The position numbers were made by a program, and so were the translations under genes. Shown here one piece after another: positions 15,786-25,548 of a DNA stretch of 64,000 bases. Under the pieces are notes generated by a model. The model saw only the letters and a list, made by a program, of their open reading frames with translations, was not told where the DNA came from and searched no databases. The stretch comes from CAZYBC01 sp964645645 (GTDB taxonomy: Bacteria > Patescibacteriota > Microgenomatia > UBA1400 > PJMF01): assembly GCA_964645645.1 (NCBI GenBank), contig CAZYBC010000005.1, forward strand, positions 1 to 64,000, read 5' to 3'. The number at the start of each line of letters is the position of its first letter. Position 1 is the first letter of the stretch.

Positions 15786-15814
15786 AAGCCCAGTGGTTTA
15801 GACTGGGCTTAATT
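15786..15814. terminator. Bidirectional intrinsic terminator after capA
   Basis: AAGCCCAGT (15786-15794) pairs with ACTGGGCTT (15802-15810) around GGTTTAG. T-runs or T-rich tracts follow on both strands, serving capA and the convergent coiled-coil gene. Confidence 0.85.
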
Positions 15815-15829
15815 AATTTACCAAAATAT

Positions 15830-16204
15830 TTATTTTGCTAACATTTTAAATAGCCATCCTAATAAGCTGCTAGTTGCTTCCTCAGTTTTCACCATATCTT
15901 GTAAGCTCGTATTTTGTGCTGTTAAAGCCTCAATTGCTTCTTGCACCATTTGCAGATCACCTTGATTAGAAAGCTGAGTTTTAATCTGTTCTAATTGTTG
16001 AATTCTTAATTGATTCTGTTCCATTTCTTGATTAAGAGCCTTTAAGGCTTTGTAATCTGGACCAATTAAACTTTTCATTAACTGACCGCGATTTTCTACT
16101 TTATGCAATTCAGTTTGTAATTGAGTTTGAGTTTGTTGATGTTCTTGAGCAATGGTTCTAACTTGATCACCAATTCCGCCTTGAGTAGTTTTAACTGAAA
16201 GTAA
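15830..16204 (-). pseudogene. C-terminal half of a secreted coiled-coil protein, separated by an in-frame TAA
   Basis: The frame continues directly from the stop codon at 16207-16205 of the upstream part, with no ATG until deep inside; TTG at 16108 is the first usual start, leaving 33 open codons before it unexplained. Those codons read GGIGDQVRTIAQEHQQTQ, followed by a Gln/Glu/Leu-rich coiled-coil (LNQEMEQNQLRIQQLEQIKT) and a hydrophobic end (SLLGWLFKMLAK). The smooth continuation in composition and frame, VAQKVQ-stop-LLSVKTTQ, points to one ancestral gene with a nonsense change, for example GAA to TAA. It could instead be read through, restarted internally, or reflect a sequence error. I recall similar unbroken proteins in CPR genomes but cannot check. 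Function is unknown. Confidence 0.68.
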
Positions 16205-16555
16205 TTATTGAACTTTTTGGGCGACCACGCTCATGTTTTCAGCAGCTTGAGAATTACCTTTAGAATCAGAATCATCTTCTAAGCCATTTTTTGCCATGTC
16301 TTTTTCACTATCATCAATATATTCACGCATTTCTTGTTCTTCTGTTGTAACTTGAAGCTGGGATTCTTCACCCTCGTTCTGAGTTTGAACTTGATTTTGA
16401 TTTTTAACAGCACTACCAGTAGGCATAATTTGCTGAGCTTGACCAGCACTAGGCTGAGTAGAGCCTTGAGCCTTAGCCTCATTTTGAGCCGCATAGGCTA
16501 AAGAGGAAGTGGATAAAAGAGTACAAGTAACAAGCAAAAGGACAAATTTTTTCAT
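16205..16555 (-). CDS. Secreted protein, N-terminal part of the interrupted coiled-coil gene
   Basis: The ATG at 16555 gives a 116-aa product with a typical signal peptide (MKKFVLLLVTCTLL, then SLAYAAQN with AYA as cleavage site) and a low-complexity Gln/Ser/Glu-rich acidic region. It ends at TAA 16207-16205, after which the same frame stays open to 15830. ATG 16591 is an alternative start but would place a polar segment before the signal peptide. On its own the product lacks any folded domain, which supports the view that the real protein extends further. The tRNA-Gln gene lies upstream on the same strand. Confidence 0.65.
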   Translation of the reverse strand: MKKFVLLLVTCTLLSTSSLAYAAQNEAKAQGSTQPSAGQAQQIMPTGSAVKNQNQVQTQNEGEESQLQVTTEEQEMREYIDDSEKDMAKNGLEDDSDSKGNSQAAENMSVVAQKVQ

Positions 16556-16633
16556 AGGGGCTTTCTGCTTAGTTGGTAATAAGGAAATCATAGCATATTT
16601 GAAAAGAAATTTTTAAAACGGTGTCATTTTTTG

Positions 16634-16704
16634 ATCCCGAGCCAGGATTCGAACCTGGAATAACTGATTCAGAGTCAGTTGTGATGCCATTTCACTACCC
16701 GGGA
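16634..16704 (-). tRNA. tRNA-Gln (anticodon CTG)
   Basis: Read on the minus strand the full cloverleaf is present: acceptor TCCCGGG/CTCGGGA (one G-U pair), D stem GTGA/TCAC with GG in the loop, anticodon stem ACTGA/TCAGT with loop CTCTGAA (anticodon CTG, decoding CAG), a 4-nt variable loop, and T arm CCAGG-TTCGAAT-CCTGG. Position 73 is T. The 3' CCA is not encoded, so the CCA-adding enzyme at 7323-8942 is required. No other tRNA T-arm signature was noticed in the window. Confidence 0.95.
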
Positions 16705-16712
16705 AAATGGAT

Positions 16713-16769
16713 GAACTTGAGCTTAAATTTTTAGCCGTCACTTTAGTTCAAAATTTAGCTTAAAAGTTC
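16713..16769. repeat. Imperfect inverted repeat in the tRNA-Gln / regulator intergenic region
   Basis: GAACTTGAGCTTAAATTTTT (16713-16732) and AAAATTTAGCTTAAAAGTTC (16750-16769) are inverted copies with small offsets. It lies in the 178-bp gap 16705-16882 between the divergent tRNA-Gln and response-regulator genes, so it may serve either promoter. A second shorter region before the ATG at 16883 has TATAAA at 16873-16878, only 4 nt from the start codon. Confidence 0.5.
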
Positions 16770-16882
16770 ATAATTTTGTCATTTTTGGCTGTTAAACTGC
16801 TGGTATATCGAGTTATAAAAGAAAGGTCTTTTAGCAGGCATAAGTATATCAAACTCCTGGCTAATTTACAGCTATAAATCCT

Positions 16883-17548
16883 ATGTCAAAAATTTTATTA
16901 GCAGAAAATGATCTTAATTTACAAGCTATTCTTAAAAGTTGTTTGCAAGCTTATGGTCATCAAGTTTGGGCAGTAGCAAGGGTAAGTAGAGTTATGCAAT
17001 TATTAGCAGAAATTAATTTTGATTTACTGATTTTAGATCGCTTTTTGTTGGATGGTGATTTGTATGCTCAATTGCCTTATTTAGCTCTTAAACACTTACA
17101 TGCCAGAACCTTGATTATTAGTCAAGAAAATAATGTCACACATAAGATTAGAGGTTTTGATTTGGCCGTCAATGATATTTTAGCGAAGCCCTTTACTTTG
17201 GCAGAGTTTCAATTACGGGTAAAGAATTTATTAAATTTGGAAAAGATCTATCAGTTTAACAAGATTCAATTAGGGTCGCTTTTTTATCATCCAGACACTG
17301 GTTTAGTTGAAGATCAAGATTTACAAGCTATTTTTTGTCCTAAAGAAAAAATTTTGTTTGATTGTTTGTATCAAAACCGTAAGAGAATTGTCAGTCGTGA
17401 TTATTTAATTAGTTTAGCCTGGGGCAATGAATTAATTCCGCAAAATAATACTTTAGATGTTTATATTCGTCGCATTAGAATGAAATTATTTACTCAAGCT
17501 AAAAAACTAGAAACCATTAAAAGAATTGGTTATCGTTTATGGGTTTAA
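16883..17548 (+). CDS. OmpR/PhoB-family response regulator
   Basis: The N-terminal receiver (about 1-120) has phosphoacceptor D52 in DLLILDRF, switch residue S80 in LIISQ and K102 in LAKPF. The acidic pocket reads E8-N9-D10: the second Mg-binding acid is Asn, with D10 next to it, so phosphorylation may be weakened or shifted. The C-terminal half (about 125-221) is a winged-helix Trans_reg_C domain with CPKEKILFDCL, the recognition-helix segment NTLDVYIRRIRMKL, and the wing ending IGYRLWV. It should bind DNA, but targets are unknown. It is tail to tail with the histidine kinase, the stops overlapping by 4 nt, so the pair is not an operon and each gene has its own promoter. Confidence 0.9.
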   Translation: MSKILLAENDLNLQAILKSCLQAYGHQVWAVARVSRVMQLLAEINFDLLILDRFLLDGDLYAQLPYLALKHLHARTLIISQENNVTHKIRGFDLAVNDILAKPFTLAEFQLRVKNLLNLEKIYQFNKIQLGSLFYHPDTGLVEDQDLQAIFCPKEKILFDCLYQNRKRIVSRDYLISLAWGNELIPQNNTLDVYIRRIRMKLFTQAKKLETIKRIGYRLWV

Positions 17549-18204
17549 GTTTTGATTGGTAAATCTATACTAATGGTGGTGCCACGATTTTCTTTACTTA
17601 GAATTTTCATTTTGCCGTGCATTTGGGTACAAAAGATTTTTTTAGCATAAGCTAAGCCCAAACCAGTATGGTTACTTTTATAGCTAATACCTTTTACACT
17701 GGCAAATTTTTGTTGCAGCCAACTCATGCCCAAACCGCCATCAGTAATGCTCAAGTAACAAGTTTCAGTAGTTACTCTGGCACTAATGATCACCATTTTA
17801 TGAGGAGTTTTGTCGCTGTAAGCTTCAAAAGCATTATTAATTAAACAAATTAAGGCTTGTTGAAAGCAAAAAACATTGCCTCTAATTTTAATTTTTTCAT
17901 CAATATGAAAATAGCGAATGATTTGTTGATATTTGGCTGAAAACTGACAAAGATTTAAAGTTTCATTAAGGGTTTTACTTAAATTAAATAAGCGTTGTTG
18001 GGCTTGCGGTTGTTTGAGAATGCTTTGTAGGTACTTACTAGCCATTAAAGATTGGCTTAAGTAGTGAGATAAATTACTCTGATCATGCTTTTGCTGACAA
18101 ATATCTAAAGCTAATTGAGTATTAAGTAAAATATTAGTAACTGGAGTACTCAGCTGATGAATCAGTTGAGCATAAGCTGGTGAGTTGGTCATAATTAAAA
18201 GCAT
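17545..18204 (-). CDS. Soluble histidine kinase without sensor domain
   Basis: HisKA region with H16 in LIHQLSTPVTNI (H-box), then a HATPase_c domain with N123-N124 (N-box), D155-G-G157 (G1) and G181-L-G183 (G2). At 219 aa it has no membrane helix and no recognisable sensor, so it must be cytoplasmic and either act with another sensor protein or be controlled by protein contacts. The probable partner is the convergent response regulator at 16883-17548. The start at 18204 is preferred because CATAAT (18218-18213) ends 8 nt upstream; the Met at 18192 is an alternative with little consequence. Confidence 0.87.
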   Translation of the reverse strand: MLLIMTNSPAYAQLIHQLSTPVTNILLNTQLALDICQQKHDQSNLSHYLSQSLMASKYLQSILKQPQAQQRLFNLSKTLNETLNLCQFSAKYQQIIRYFHIDEKIKIRGNVFCFQQALICLINNAFEAYSDKTPHKMVIISARVTTETCYLSITDGGLGMSWLQQKFASVKGISYKSNHTGLGLAYAKKIFCTQMHGKMKILSKENRGTTISIDLPIKT

Positions 18205-18262
18205 AACAAAGAATTATGACCAAATTATGAAATTTTTTTTGATGGTGGCAGGGTTAAAAAAT

Positions 18263-19792
18263 CTAGTTTGCTTTTGCCTTTTGAATGGCTAATTTTTGGC
18301 TGTAAGTAGTAATATCCCAGATTTGTTGGCAAAGGTTATTGGGTCGGCAATATTCGGCTAACAAAGTAATTTCTGAACTATTAATTAACATACGATGAGC
18401 GTTAACAATTAATAAAACCTGATCATAGTTATTAACTTTTTGGAGTAATTCTATGGGTAAGTCTCTGACTGGTTGACCAATGCCTTGAATAAATAGATTA
18501 GTGACATCGCGGCCATGATAATACATTAGTAAACCATCTGGTAAGGTACCAAAAAAACCTTCAGTCGCTACTAATAAATTTTTATCGGCTTTCAATTGAT
18601 GAAGGTAAGTGACACTTTCTTTAACACCAAATCCAGCTGACCATTCATTTAAGTATTGAACCTGATCTAATTTGCTAAAAGGAATTTTACTTAAATCTGT
18701 GTATGAATAAAACATGAAACGACCACTCAAATATAAACTCCAACTAATTAAAACTAAAAGAATCAGTTTACCTAAAGATTTACATTCTTGCCATAAAGCT
18801 TCAGTGGATAAGGCAAAACTTAAGATAAAACCGATTATTGCTGGCATTAGATAACGGGCATAAACAGTTTTACCTAAAACAAACATTGGGAATAAAAAGC
18901 TGAGACTAGTTAAAATTAAAACTAGATTAGTGCGACGTAGTTTTTTGACTTTGATTAGAGCAATAAAAATAAACATAAACACTGGCCAAGTTAAATAATT
19001 GCCCAAACTCTCACCAAAGCTTAAACAGTTATGCCATAAAATTTGACCTGGCTGTTTGAAAAATTCTGTTAAAGGATATAAAAAATCATTTCCGCGACTA
19101 AATAATTGGCCAAAAGCTGGATTTAATTTTAAACTAGCAAAAATAACTAAACCTAATAAAACAGTTAAACTGGGATTTAACCAAGTTTTTAAAGAAAACA
19201 GATTTTTATTTTTAGCAAAAAGAACGATTAAAAAAAGACTAGGAATAAATAAAACTGCTGGAATTTTAGTCCATAAAGCTAAGCCTAAAAATAGACCAGC
19301 TAGACAGCTATCTTTTATCGCCAACGGCGATTGTTTAATAGCTTTAATCATGAAGTAAAAACTGAGTGATAACAGCAAAGTTAGCAAAGCATCAATTAAA
19401 GCCATGCGGTGATGAAAAAAGAAAAAAGGTAAGAAAATAACACTAAAACTAGCTAAAAGTTGAGCCAATTTTTTACCATTTAGGAGTTTGACTAAGGCGC
19501 CCATTACAAAAACTTGTCCTAGACCTACTAAGACTGATAAAAATCGTCCAGCATAAAGTTGATCATTAAAGATTAATTGAAAGGGTAGCATCAGCCACAT
19601 TTGCAAAGGAGTTTTACCATCATTGAGCGGAAAAAATAGATATTGTTTCCAGTCATCCATAATTAATTGAGTCCAACGAATATAAATAGCTTCATCAGCA
19701 AAAACTGGTAAAAAGACTAATCTATATAATCTAGTAATTAAATAGAGGCCAATTAACAAGAGTGGTAAAAGCCAAGTCTTTTTTTTCATCAT
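18263..19792 (-). CDS. GT-C membrane glycosyltransferase, GT39/ArnT-like
   Basis: This 509-aa polytopic protein has about ten or more hydrophobic helices and a soluble C-terminal part. After helix 1 comes FADEAIYIRW, the acidic first extracytoplasmic loop typical of PMT/ArnT-type GT-C enzymes, followed by NDGKTPLQMWLMLPF. Such enzymes use polyprenyl-phosphate-linked sugars outside the membrane to glycosylate lipids, glycans or proteins. The sugar and acceptor cannot be read. It overlaps the upstream gene (19789-21021) by 4 nt and is last in the minus-strand glycan operon, 58 bp from the histidine kinase start. Confidence 0.85.
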   Translation of the reverse strand: MMKKKTWLLPLLLIGLYLITRLYRLVFLPVFADEAIYIRWTQLIMDDWKQYLFFPLNDGKTPLQMWLMLPFQLIFNDQLYAGRFLSVLVGLGQVFVMGALVKLLNGKKLAQLLASFSVIFLPFFFFHHRMALIDALLTLLLSLSFYFMIKAIKQSPLAIKDSCLAGLFLGLALWTKIPAVLFIPSLFLIVLFAKNKNLFSLKTWLNPSLTVLLGLVIFASLKLNPAFGQLFSRGNDFLYPLTEFFKQPGQILWHNCLSFGESLGNYLTWPVFMFIFIALIKVKKLRRTNLVLILTSLSFLFPMFVLGKTVYARYLMPAIIGFILSFALSTEALWQECKSLGKLILLVLISWSLYLSGRFMFYSYTDLSKIPFSKLDQVQYLNEWSAGFGVKESVTYLHQLKADKNLLVATEGFFGTLPDGLLMYYHGRDVTNLFIQGIGQPVRDLPIELLQKVNNYDQVLLIVNAHRMLINSSEITLLAEYCRPNNLCQQIWDITTYSQKLAIQKAKAN

Positions 19793-21021
19793 TTTTTAAT
19801 TTTTTTTACTCCATAAACTAAAGTACATAAGGCTAAATAAATTATTGGTAATAGCCAAGTAATTAATTTTTGTTGAGCTAAAACTTCAGGAGTATAACCG
19901 TTAATTTTTAGCCAAGGTAAATAGCGTAATAAACTAGTTAAAGAAAAAATTAACAAGGTATTTCGCCAAACTTTTTCTTTAATAAACGGAAACCAAATTA
20001 AGCTCCAACTTAAATACCAAGGCAAAAATTGTTGTGAGCGAAGTGTAGTTAATGGTAAAAATAATAATAAAGAGGCTAATAGAGGCCAATTATTTTTTAA
20101 CCAATTAGTAAATTTGCTTGGCAGTTTAAATTTGAGTAATTGCAAATTTTCGTTTAATAAAAATGCCCAAATTGGAATTAAAACAACGGTCGCTAATTTG
20201 GTTGAAATAGAAAAAGCTAATAATAAAATAGAAAAAATGATTCTTTTAAGATCTAATTTTTTTTTGCCAACAATTAACAAACTAAGCATAGCTGGCAATA
20301 GCATCCACAAATCATTGTGACTATTACTGATTAATTCAAGCAGCATTAAAGGATTAAAAACTAAAGCCGTTAAAGACCAATTAAATTTTTTGTCATCTAA
20401 ATTAGCAAAATAGGCTTGTTTGAGAGAAATAATAATTTTAATAGTCAAAATTAGAGCTAAAACAGAAATTAACCTAAAAATTAACCAAGTAGTTAAAAAT
20501 TTATTTAAACCCAATAAATAAGGTACTAGCGAAAATAATGTCCAACCATAACCATAAGGGGCCGGGGTATGAACATTATGCATAAAACGAGTCCAGGTAT
20601 CAAAACTATAATTTAAAGCCACACTTTGATGAGGATTAGCGTGATAAACCAAAACCATTTTGGCATTAAAAATATAATTAAAAACGTCATAAGATAAGGC
20701 ATTAAAGCTCAAAATTAAAGGGCTAAGAATTAATAAATATTTAATGACTGTAGCTTTAAAATTTTTTTGCCAATCTAGCTTTAATTTTTGTTTGGATAAT
20801 TGAAATAAAATTACTCCATAGCAAACAAACAAAGCAACAATTAAAATTAAAAATAAATTAGTGGCTAAATTTCGATTATTATAAATATTAGCCCACATCA
20901 TGTTTTGGAAATTAGTAAACCAAGTTTGATTAATTAAAGTTAAATTTGGTGCAGTTAAACCATAAGTAAATAAACCATAAGCCACTAAAAGCAAAAAATA
21001 AAAAATTAATAATAAACTCAT
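19789..21021 (-). CDS. GT-C membrane glycosyltransferase, MptB/GT87-like
   Basis: A 410-aa protein with about ten hydrophobic helices. SYDVFNYIFNAKMV in an early loop matches the acidic DV motif of the polyprenol-phosphomannose-dependent mannosyltransferase and GT87 groups. Other segments are PAPYGYGWTLFS and NPLMLLELISNSHND. It probably transfers a sugar, possibly mannose, from a polyprenyl-phosphate donor on the outer face. Subfamily assignment is tentative. It sits between a GT2 polyprenyl-phosphate sugar synthase and a GT39-like gene, overlapping the latter by 4 nt, so donor synthesis and use appear encoded together. Confidence 0.75.
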   Translation of the reverse strand: MSLLLIFYFLLLVAYGLFTYGLTAPNLTLINQTWFTNFQNMMWANIYNNRNLATNLFLILIVALFVCYGVILFQLSKQKLKLDWQKNFKATVIKYLLILSPLILSFNALSYDVFNYIFNAKMVLVYHANPHQSVALNYSFDTWTRFMHNVHTPAPYGYGWTLFSLVPYLLGLNKFLTTWLIFRLISVLALILTIKIIISLKQAYFANLDDKKFNWSLTALVFNPLMLLELISNSHNDLWMLLPAMLSLLIVGKKKLDLKRIIFSILLLAFSISTKLATVVLIPIWAFLLNENLQLLKFKLPSKFTNWLKNNWPLLASLLLFLPLTTLRSQQFLPWYLSWSLIWFPFIKEKVWRNTLLIFSLTSLLRYLPWLKINGYTPEVLAQQKLITWLLPIIYLALCTLVYGVKKIKK

Positions 21022-21023
21022 AG

Positions 21024-21776
21024 TCAGTATTTACCTTGTAAATCTGCTAATCTAATTTTGATAATATCTTTTAACATTCGCCAACTATCCTTAATAGGAC
21101 TAACTCTGGCTGAGTGAAAATGTTTCCACAGGATAGGAACTTCCTTAATTTTGAGCTTATTTTTTCTGGCTAAATAGAGTAATTCAACATCAAAAGCTCC
21201 AGTAAAGGCATCTTTACGAGGTTTATTTGAACCATAAATATAAAGTTTATTAAATAGTTGTTCTTTAGCTGCATGAGAAAATAATTTAAAACCACACTGA
21301 GTATCCCAAATACCCGGTATGGCTAAAAATTGGACTAACAAATTAAAGCCTTTACCCATTAAATGACGATGAAGCGGCTCCTTATCGCGAATAGCTCCTG
21401 GTAATTCTCTAGAACCAATAATAATTTGATAATCAGCAGTAAAAGGAAGTAATTTTTCAATTTCTTTTAAAGGGGTACTTTGATCAAAATCAGTAAATAA
21501 ACACCAGTCTCCTGTTGCTGCTTTCATACCGGCTTTAACAGTTGGTGCCTTGCCAGCATGTTTATTGGCGAGTAATTTTACTCCATGATATTGTTGAGCA
21601 AACTTTTCTAGAGTTTCAAGGGTGCCATCTTGGCTACCATCATCACTTAAAATAAGTTCAAATGAATAATCTTGACTTTTAAGATAATGATAAAGATCAA
21701 TTAATACACCTCTTTGAAGATTTTCCATCTCATTATATGAAGGCACAATCACTGATAAATAAGGTTTCTTAGACAT
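21024..21776 (-). CDS. GT2 polyprenyl-phosphate glycosyltransferase, Alg5-like
   Basis: This 250-aa cytoplasmic-face GT2 enzyme begins LSVIVPSYNEMENL and has SDDGSQDGT, GKAPTVKAGM and LFTDFDQSTP (DxD-type metal site), then GSRELPGA and DTQCGFKLFS. The layout and GS-R element match dolichyl/polyprenyl-phosphate glucosyltransferases (Alg5 group) more than processive GT2 enzymes. It should transfer a hexose from a nucleotide sugar to polyprenyl phosphate, making a donor for GT-C enzymes. No membrane helix is evident. Specificity for glucose versus mannose cannot be decided here. Confidence 0.85.
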   Translation of the reverse strand: MSKKPYLSVIVPSYNEMENLQRGVLIDLYHYLKSQDYSFELILSDDGSQDGTLETLEKFAQQYHGVKLLANKHAGKAPTVKAGMKAATGDWCLFTDFDQSTPLKEIEKLLPFTADYQIIIGSRELPGAIRDKEPLHRHLMGKGFNLLVQFLAIPGIWDTQCGFKLFSHAAKEQLFNKLYIYGSNKPRKDAFTGAFDVELLYLARKNKLKIKEVPILWKHFHSARVSPIKDSWRMLKDIIKIRLADLQGKY

Positions 21777-21800
21777 AAATATATCTTACCAGACTAGTAA

Positions 21801-23351
21801 TTATCTTCTCAATAGATGAATAATTGGCCCATCTGGAATAATTAACTGCTCACTAATTTTTTTATTAGGAAAGGTGATTATTTCATATAGCTCAGATTTA
21901 TTTGGGTCAAAATTCTGTTTAAGTTCATCAATTACTACTAAATTTTGAGCTTGGCTACTTAATTCAAAATCAATTGGTGGGTGATTCATTGTAGATAGAA
22001 AATAACGGTAGTTTTGACCATGAAGGTCATTAGTAATACTCAAAAGAATTAAACTATAACTTTCATTGGGCGGTACAAAATCAGTCACGGCTTGAGCTGT
22101 TTTTTGGATGTCTTTAATTGTCCAGCCAGCAGTTTGCCAGATTGGATTTTGTAAATTAAATTGAAAAATTAAATAGCTAAGAAAAATAAATCCAATTAAT
22201 ACGACTAAATTTTTAATAAAATCTATTTTAGGAAGTTTAAAATTTAATAAACTATTAATTACGATGGCATAAACTAAAGCTGTTACAGGAAAAAGGTAGG
22301 CAATATAATGATCAAAAATACTGTTTTGATAAAAAGCTGTTCCTAAAATTCCAATAAAAAGAAAAATGGCAATAATGGTTGTTGGTGTAAGCTGATTGTT
22401 TTTAGCTCGTTTTTGTTTTACCACTACGGTAATTAATAAAATTAAAATAAAGCTATAAGCTAAAATCTGATTTAGCTGACGATTTTTTCCAATCATATAT
22501 TCAAAAAGAATATGCATTGCTCTGCCTTCAGATTCACTCAAAGTTTTAAAAACTTTAGTTGTTAGCGGCTGATGGGTATTAGTAGAAAAATTTTCTCCTT
22601 GAGTTAATAGATTTTTAAAAGCTTTAAAATTTAAGCCATCATGTTTTAAATCAAAAAGGAATAATGGGGTTAAGCTAGCTAGAAAAATTAAAAAACCAAT
22701 TAAAGTATATTTAAGATGTTCTAAATTAATTTTCTTTTGAAGTAAATAAATTAACCAAATTAATCCAGCCGTTCCTGCAGCTAATAAAGTTAAATAATGA
22801 AGTTGTAATAAAACAGCTATGCAAGTAAAAATTCCCAGCCAAAGTTTGGGATTTTTTTGTACTTTAAATAGTAAATAAATCATAATTATGCTAACTAAAG
22901 GAGCTGGATTAGGATTCCAACTAAAACGAGTTTGAGCGGCAATTGTAAAAGAAAAGGCATAAAAAAAGCTGGCAATTAAAGCAATTTTTTCATCAAACAT
23001 TTTTTTAGCAAATAGATAAAGTAATAAAATTGTCATAATTCCTAAACAAGCAACAGCATAAATTGGCCCCATTGGACTAGGATATGACAAAAATAAAAAA
23101 GGCAACATAAAATAATAATAAAGTGGGCCTAAATACATGTTTCCCACACTAGTAACTGGGCCGATAAAAACCAAATCTTTTTCTTTAAAAATTTTGGAAA
23201 CAATTAAAGCATCACGACCTTGGTCACCTAAAAACTGTTGACTATTTTCTAGATTATATAAACGCAAAAAAGCTCCAGCTAATAAAATAATAATGAAAAT
23301 TTTATCAGCCATACTTAATTGAGTAATAAATTGAATTAATTTTTTTAACAT
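21801..23351 (-). CDS. GT-C membrane glycosyltransferase, DQGRD subfamily
   Basis: A 516-aa polytopic protein with about ten helices. The first loop reads FLGDQGRDALIVSKI rather than the usual DE, and is followed by IGPVTSVGNMYLGPLYYYFMLP. These two elements (D-Q-x-R/K-D, then G-P-x-x-S and G-P-x-Y-Y-Y) recur in the genes at 38972, 43553 and 45976, defining a subfamily within this window. It presumably transfers a polyprenyl-phosphate-linked sugar outside the membrane. The C-terminal 100 residues are less hydrophobic and may be extracytoplasmic. It sits between the Dpm1-GtrA fusion and the Alg5-like gene with short gaps. Confidence 0.8.
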   Translation of the reverse strand: MLKKLIQFITQLSMADKIFIIILLAGAFLRLYNLENSQQFLGDQGRDALIVSKIFKEKDLVFIGPVTSVGNMYLGPLYYYFMLPFLFLSYPSPMGPIYAVACLGIMTILLLYLFAKKMFDEKIALIASFFYAFSFTIAAQTRFSWNPNPAPLVSIIMIYLLFKVQKNPKLWLGIFTCIAVLLQLHYLTLLAAGTAGLIWLIYLLQKKINLEHLKYTLIGFLIFLASLTPLFLFDLKHDGLNFKAFKNLLTQGENFSTNTHQPLTTKVFKTLSESEGRAMHILFEYMIGKNRQLNQILAYSFILILLITVVVKQKRAKNNQLTPTTIIAIFLFIGILGTAFYQNSIFDHYIAYLFPVTALVYAIVINSLLNFKLPKIDFIKNLVVLIGFIFLSYLIFQFNLQNPIWQTAGWTIKDIQKTAQAVTDFVPPNESYSLILLSITNDLHGQNYRYFLSTMNHPPIDFELSSQAQNLVVIDELKQNFDPNKSELYEIITFPNKKISEQLIIPDGPIIHLLRR

Positions 23352-23359
23352 GGGCAGTG

Positions 23360-24556
23360 TTAATTATTTTTTTTCTTTTTCCAAATAAAAGTGTTATAAG
23401 CGAAAAAATTCCAGAACATACCAATTAAAATGCCTACTACGGCAATAATAGTTCCTAAATCTAAATCATAATTAATGATTGGCAATTTAAATAAAATTGG
23501 GAAGACAGCCAAGCCATTTTCTTGAGTAGCAAATAATCTTTCTCCCAAAAAAGCTAAAAATTGTTGAATTAAAATAGAACCCCCGCTAGCAAAATTAAAT
23601 TTAATAAATTTACTTGGGATTTCGCTAAGCTTAAGCTTTCTATCTGCAAAAGTCCAAATGTTATTAATAGCAAAATTAATTAAAACAGCACATTCAATAG
23701 CGGCAAAATAAGCAGCCTGATAAGGTAAAAATAATCTAAAAGCTTGTAAAGAAATTAGTTGAGTTAAGGCTCCAATTGTACCAACCACTAAAAATTTAAA
23801 AACTCGGCTCTCTAAAATTTCTTGAGTTCTAACTTTAAATAAATAAGAAAGATTATTAATAATAATTTTAAAAGAATTAATTTTGCTAGTACCAATAGTG
23901 CGATCTTTAAAGTGAAAAGGTATCTCCGTAATTTTAAATTTCTTTTTAAAAACTTTATGCAAAAACACAATTTGAAAAGTATAACCAGTAAAACGTGGAT
24001 CATTCATTTCATTTCCCACTGCCATAAAAACTTTTTTAGTAATCGCTCTATAACCACCAGTCCAGTCAGCAATCTTAAAATCAGTTAAAATAATTCTAAT
24101 GATTAAATTACCAAACACACTTAAAAATTTGCGGTGAATACCCCAATTAGAAGGAATACTGCCACCTTTAATGTATCTTGAGCCTAAAACCATATCATAG
24201 CCATGATCAATTTTATCTAAAAAGGCAGGAATTTTAGTAGGATCATGTGATAAATCAGCATCAAATTCAAAAATCACATCAGCATCTAGCTTGTAAAAAG
24301 CCTGTTTCATGCCAGCTAAATAGGCAGCTCCTAAACCAGCTTTCTTCTTATTAATGAGCAGATGTAAATTTTTTTGTTTTTTTTGTAATTCTTCTACAAA
24401 TTCATAAGTTTTATCTGGTGAACTATCATCAACCACTAAAATATGACAATCCCAATGTTGAGAGACTTTTTTAAAAGCTTCTTGAACCGCTAAAGTAGTT
24501 TGTTCAATATTGCCTCTTTCATTATAAGTAGGGATAATCACAATCGCTTTTGGCAT
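23360..24556 (-). CDS. Polyprenyl-phosphate mannose synthase (GT2, Dpm1-like) fused to GtrA domain
   Basis: Residues 1-240 are a GT2 domain of the Dpm1 type: AIVIIPTYNERGNI, VVDDSSPDKT, AGLGAAYLAGM, FEFDADLSHDP (DxD) and GSRYIKGG. Residues about 255-392 form a GtrA-like four-helix membrane domain (FKFLVVGTIGALTQL at its start, NNIWTFADR in the middle, FFAYNTFIW at the end). GtrA domains are thought to help move polyprenyl-phosphate sugars across the membrane. The fusion would couple synthesis to translocation and supply donors for nearby GT-C enzymes. Such two-domain Dpm1-GtrA proteins are known in other bacteria. It sits between gmd and a DQGRD-type GT-C. Confidence 0.9.
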   Translation of the reverse strand: MPKAIVIIPTYNERGNIEQTTLAVQEAFKKVSQHWDCHILVVDDSSPDKTYEFVEELQKKQKNLHLLINKKKAGLGAAYLAGMKQAFYKLDADVIFEFDADLSHDPTKIPAFLDKIDHGYDMVLGSRYIKGGSIPSNWGIHRKFLSVFGNLIIRIILTDFKIADWTGGYRAITKKVFMAVGNEMNDPRFTGYTFQIVFLHKVFKKKFKITEIPFHFKDRTIGTSKINSFKIIINNLSYLFKVRTQEILESRVFKFLVVGTIGALTQLISLQAFRLFLPYQAAYFAAIECAVLINFAINNIWTFADRKLKLSEIPSKFIKFNFASGGSILIQQFLAFLGERLFATQENGLAVFPILFKLPIINYDLDLGTIIAVVGILIGMFWNFFAYNTFIWKKKKNN

Positions 24557-24561
24557 AAATT

Positions 24562-25548
<987 letters not shown>

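Noticed and set aside
16279..16494. Minus-strand reading frame of 71 codons
   Set aside because: It is an out-of-frame shadow of the secreted Gln-rich gene; the basic composition is an artefact of that gene's codons.
19056..20320. Plus-strand frames at 19056-19358 and 20114-20320
   Set aside because: They are antisense to GT-C membrane genes; their Lys/Asn-rich products are complements of hydrophobic codons.
23812..24003. Minus-strand reading frame within the Dpm1-GtrA gene
   Set aside because: It is another frame of a clear two-domain gene and shows no family features.
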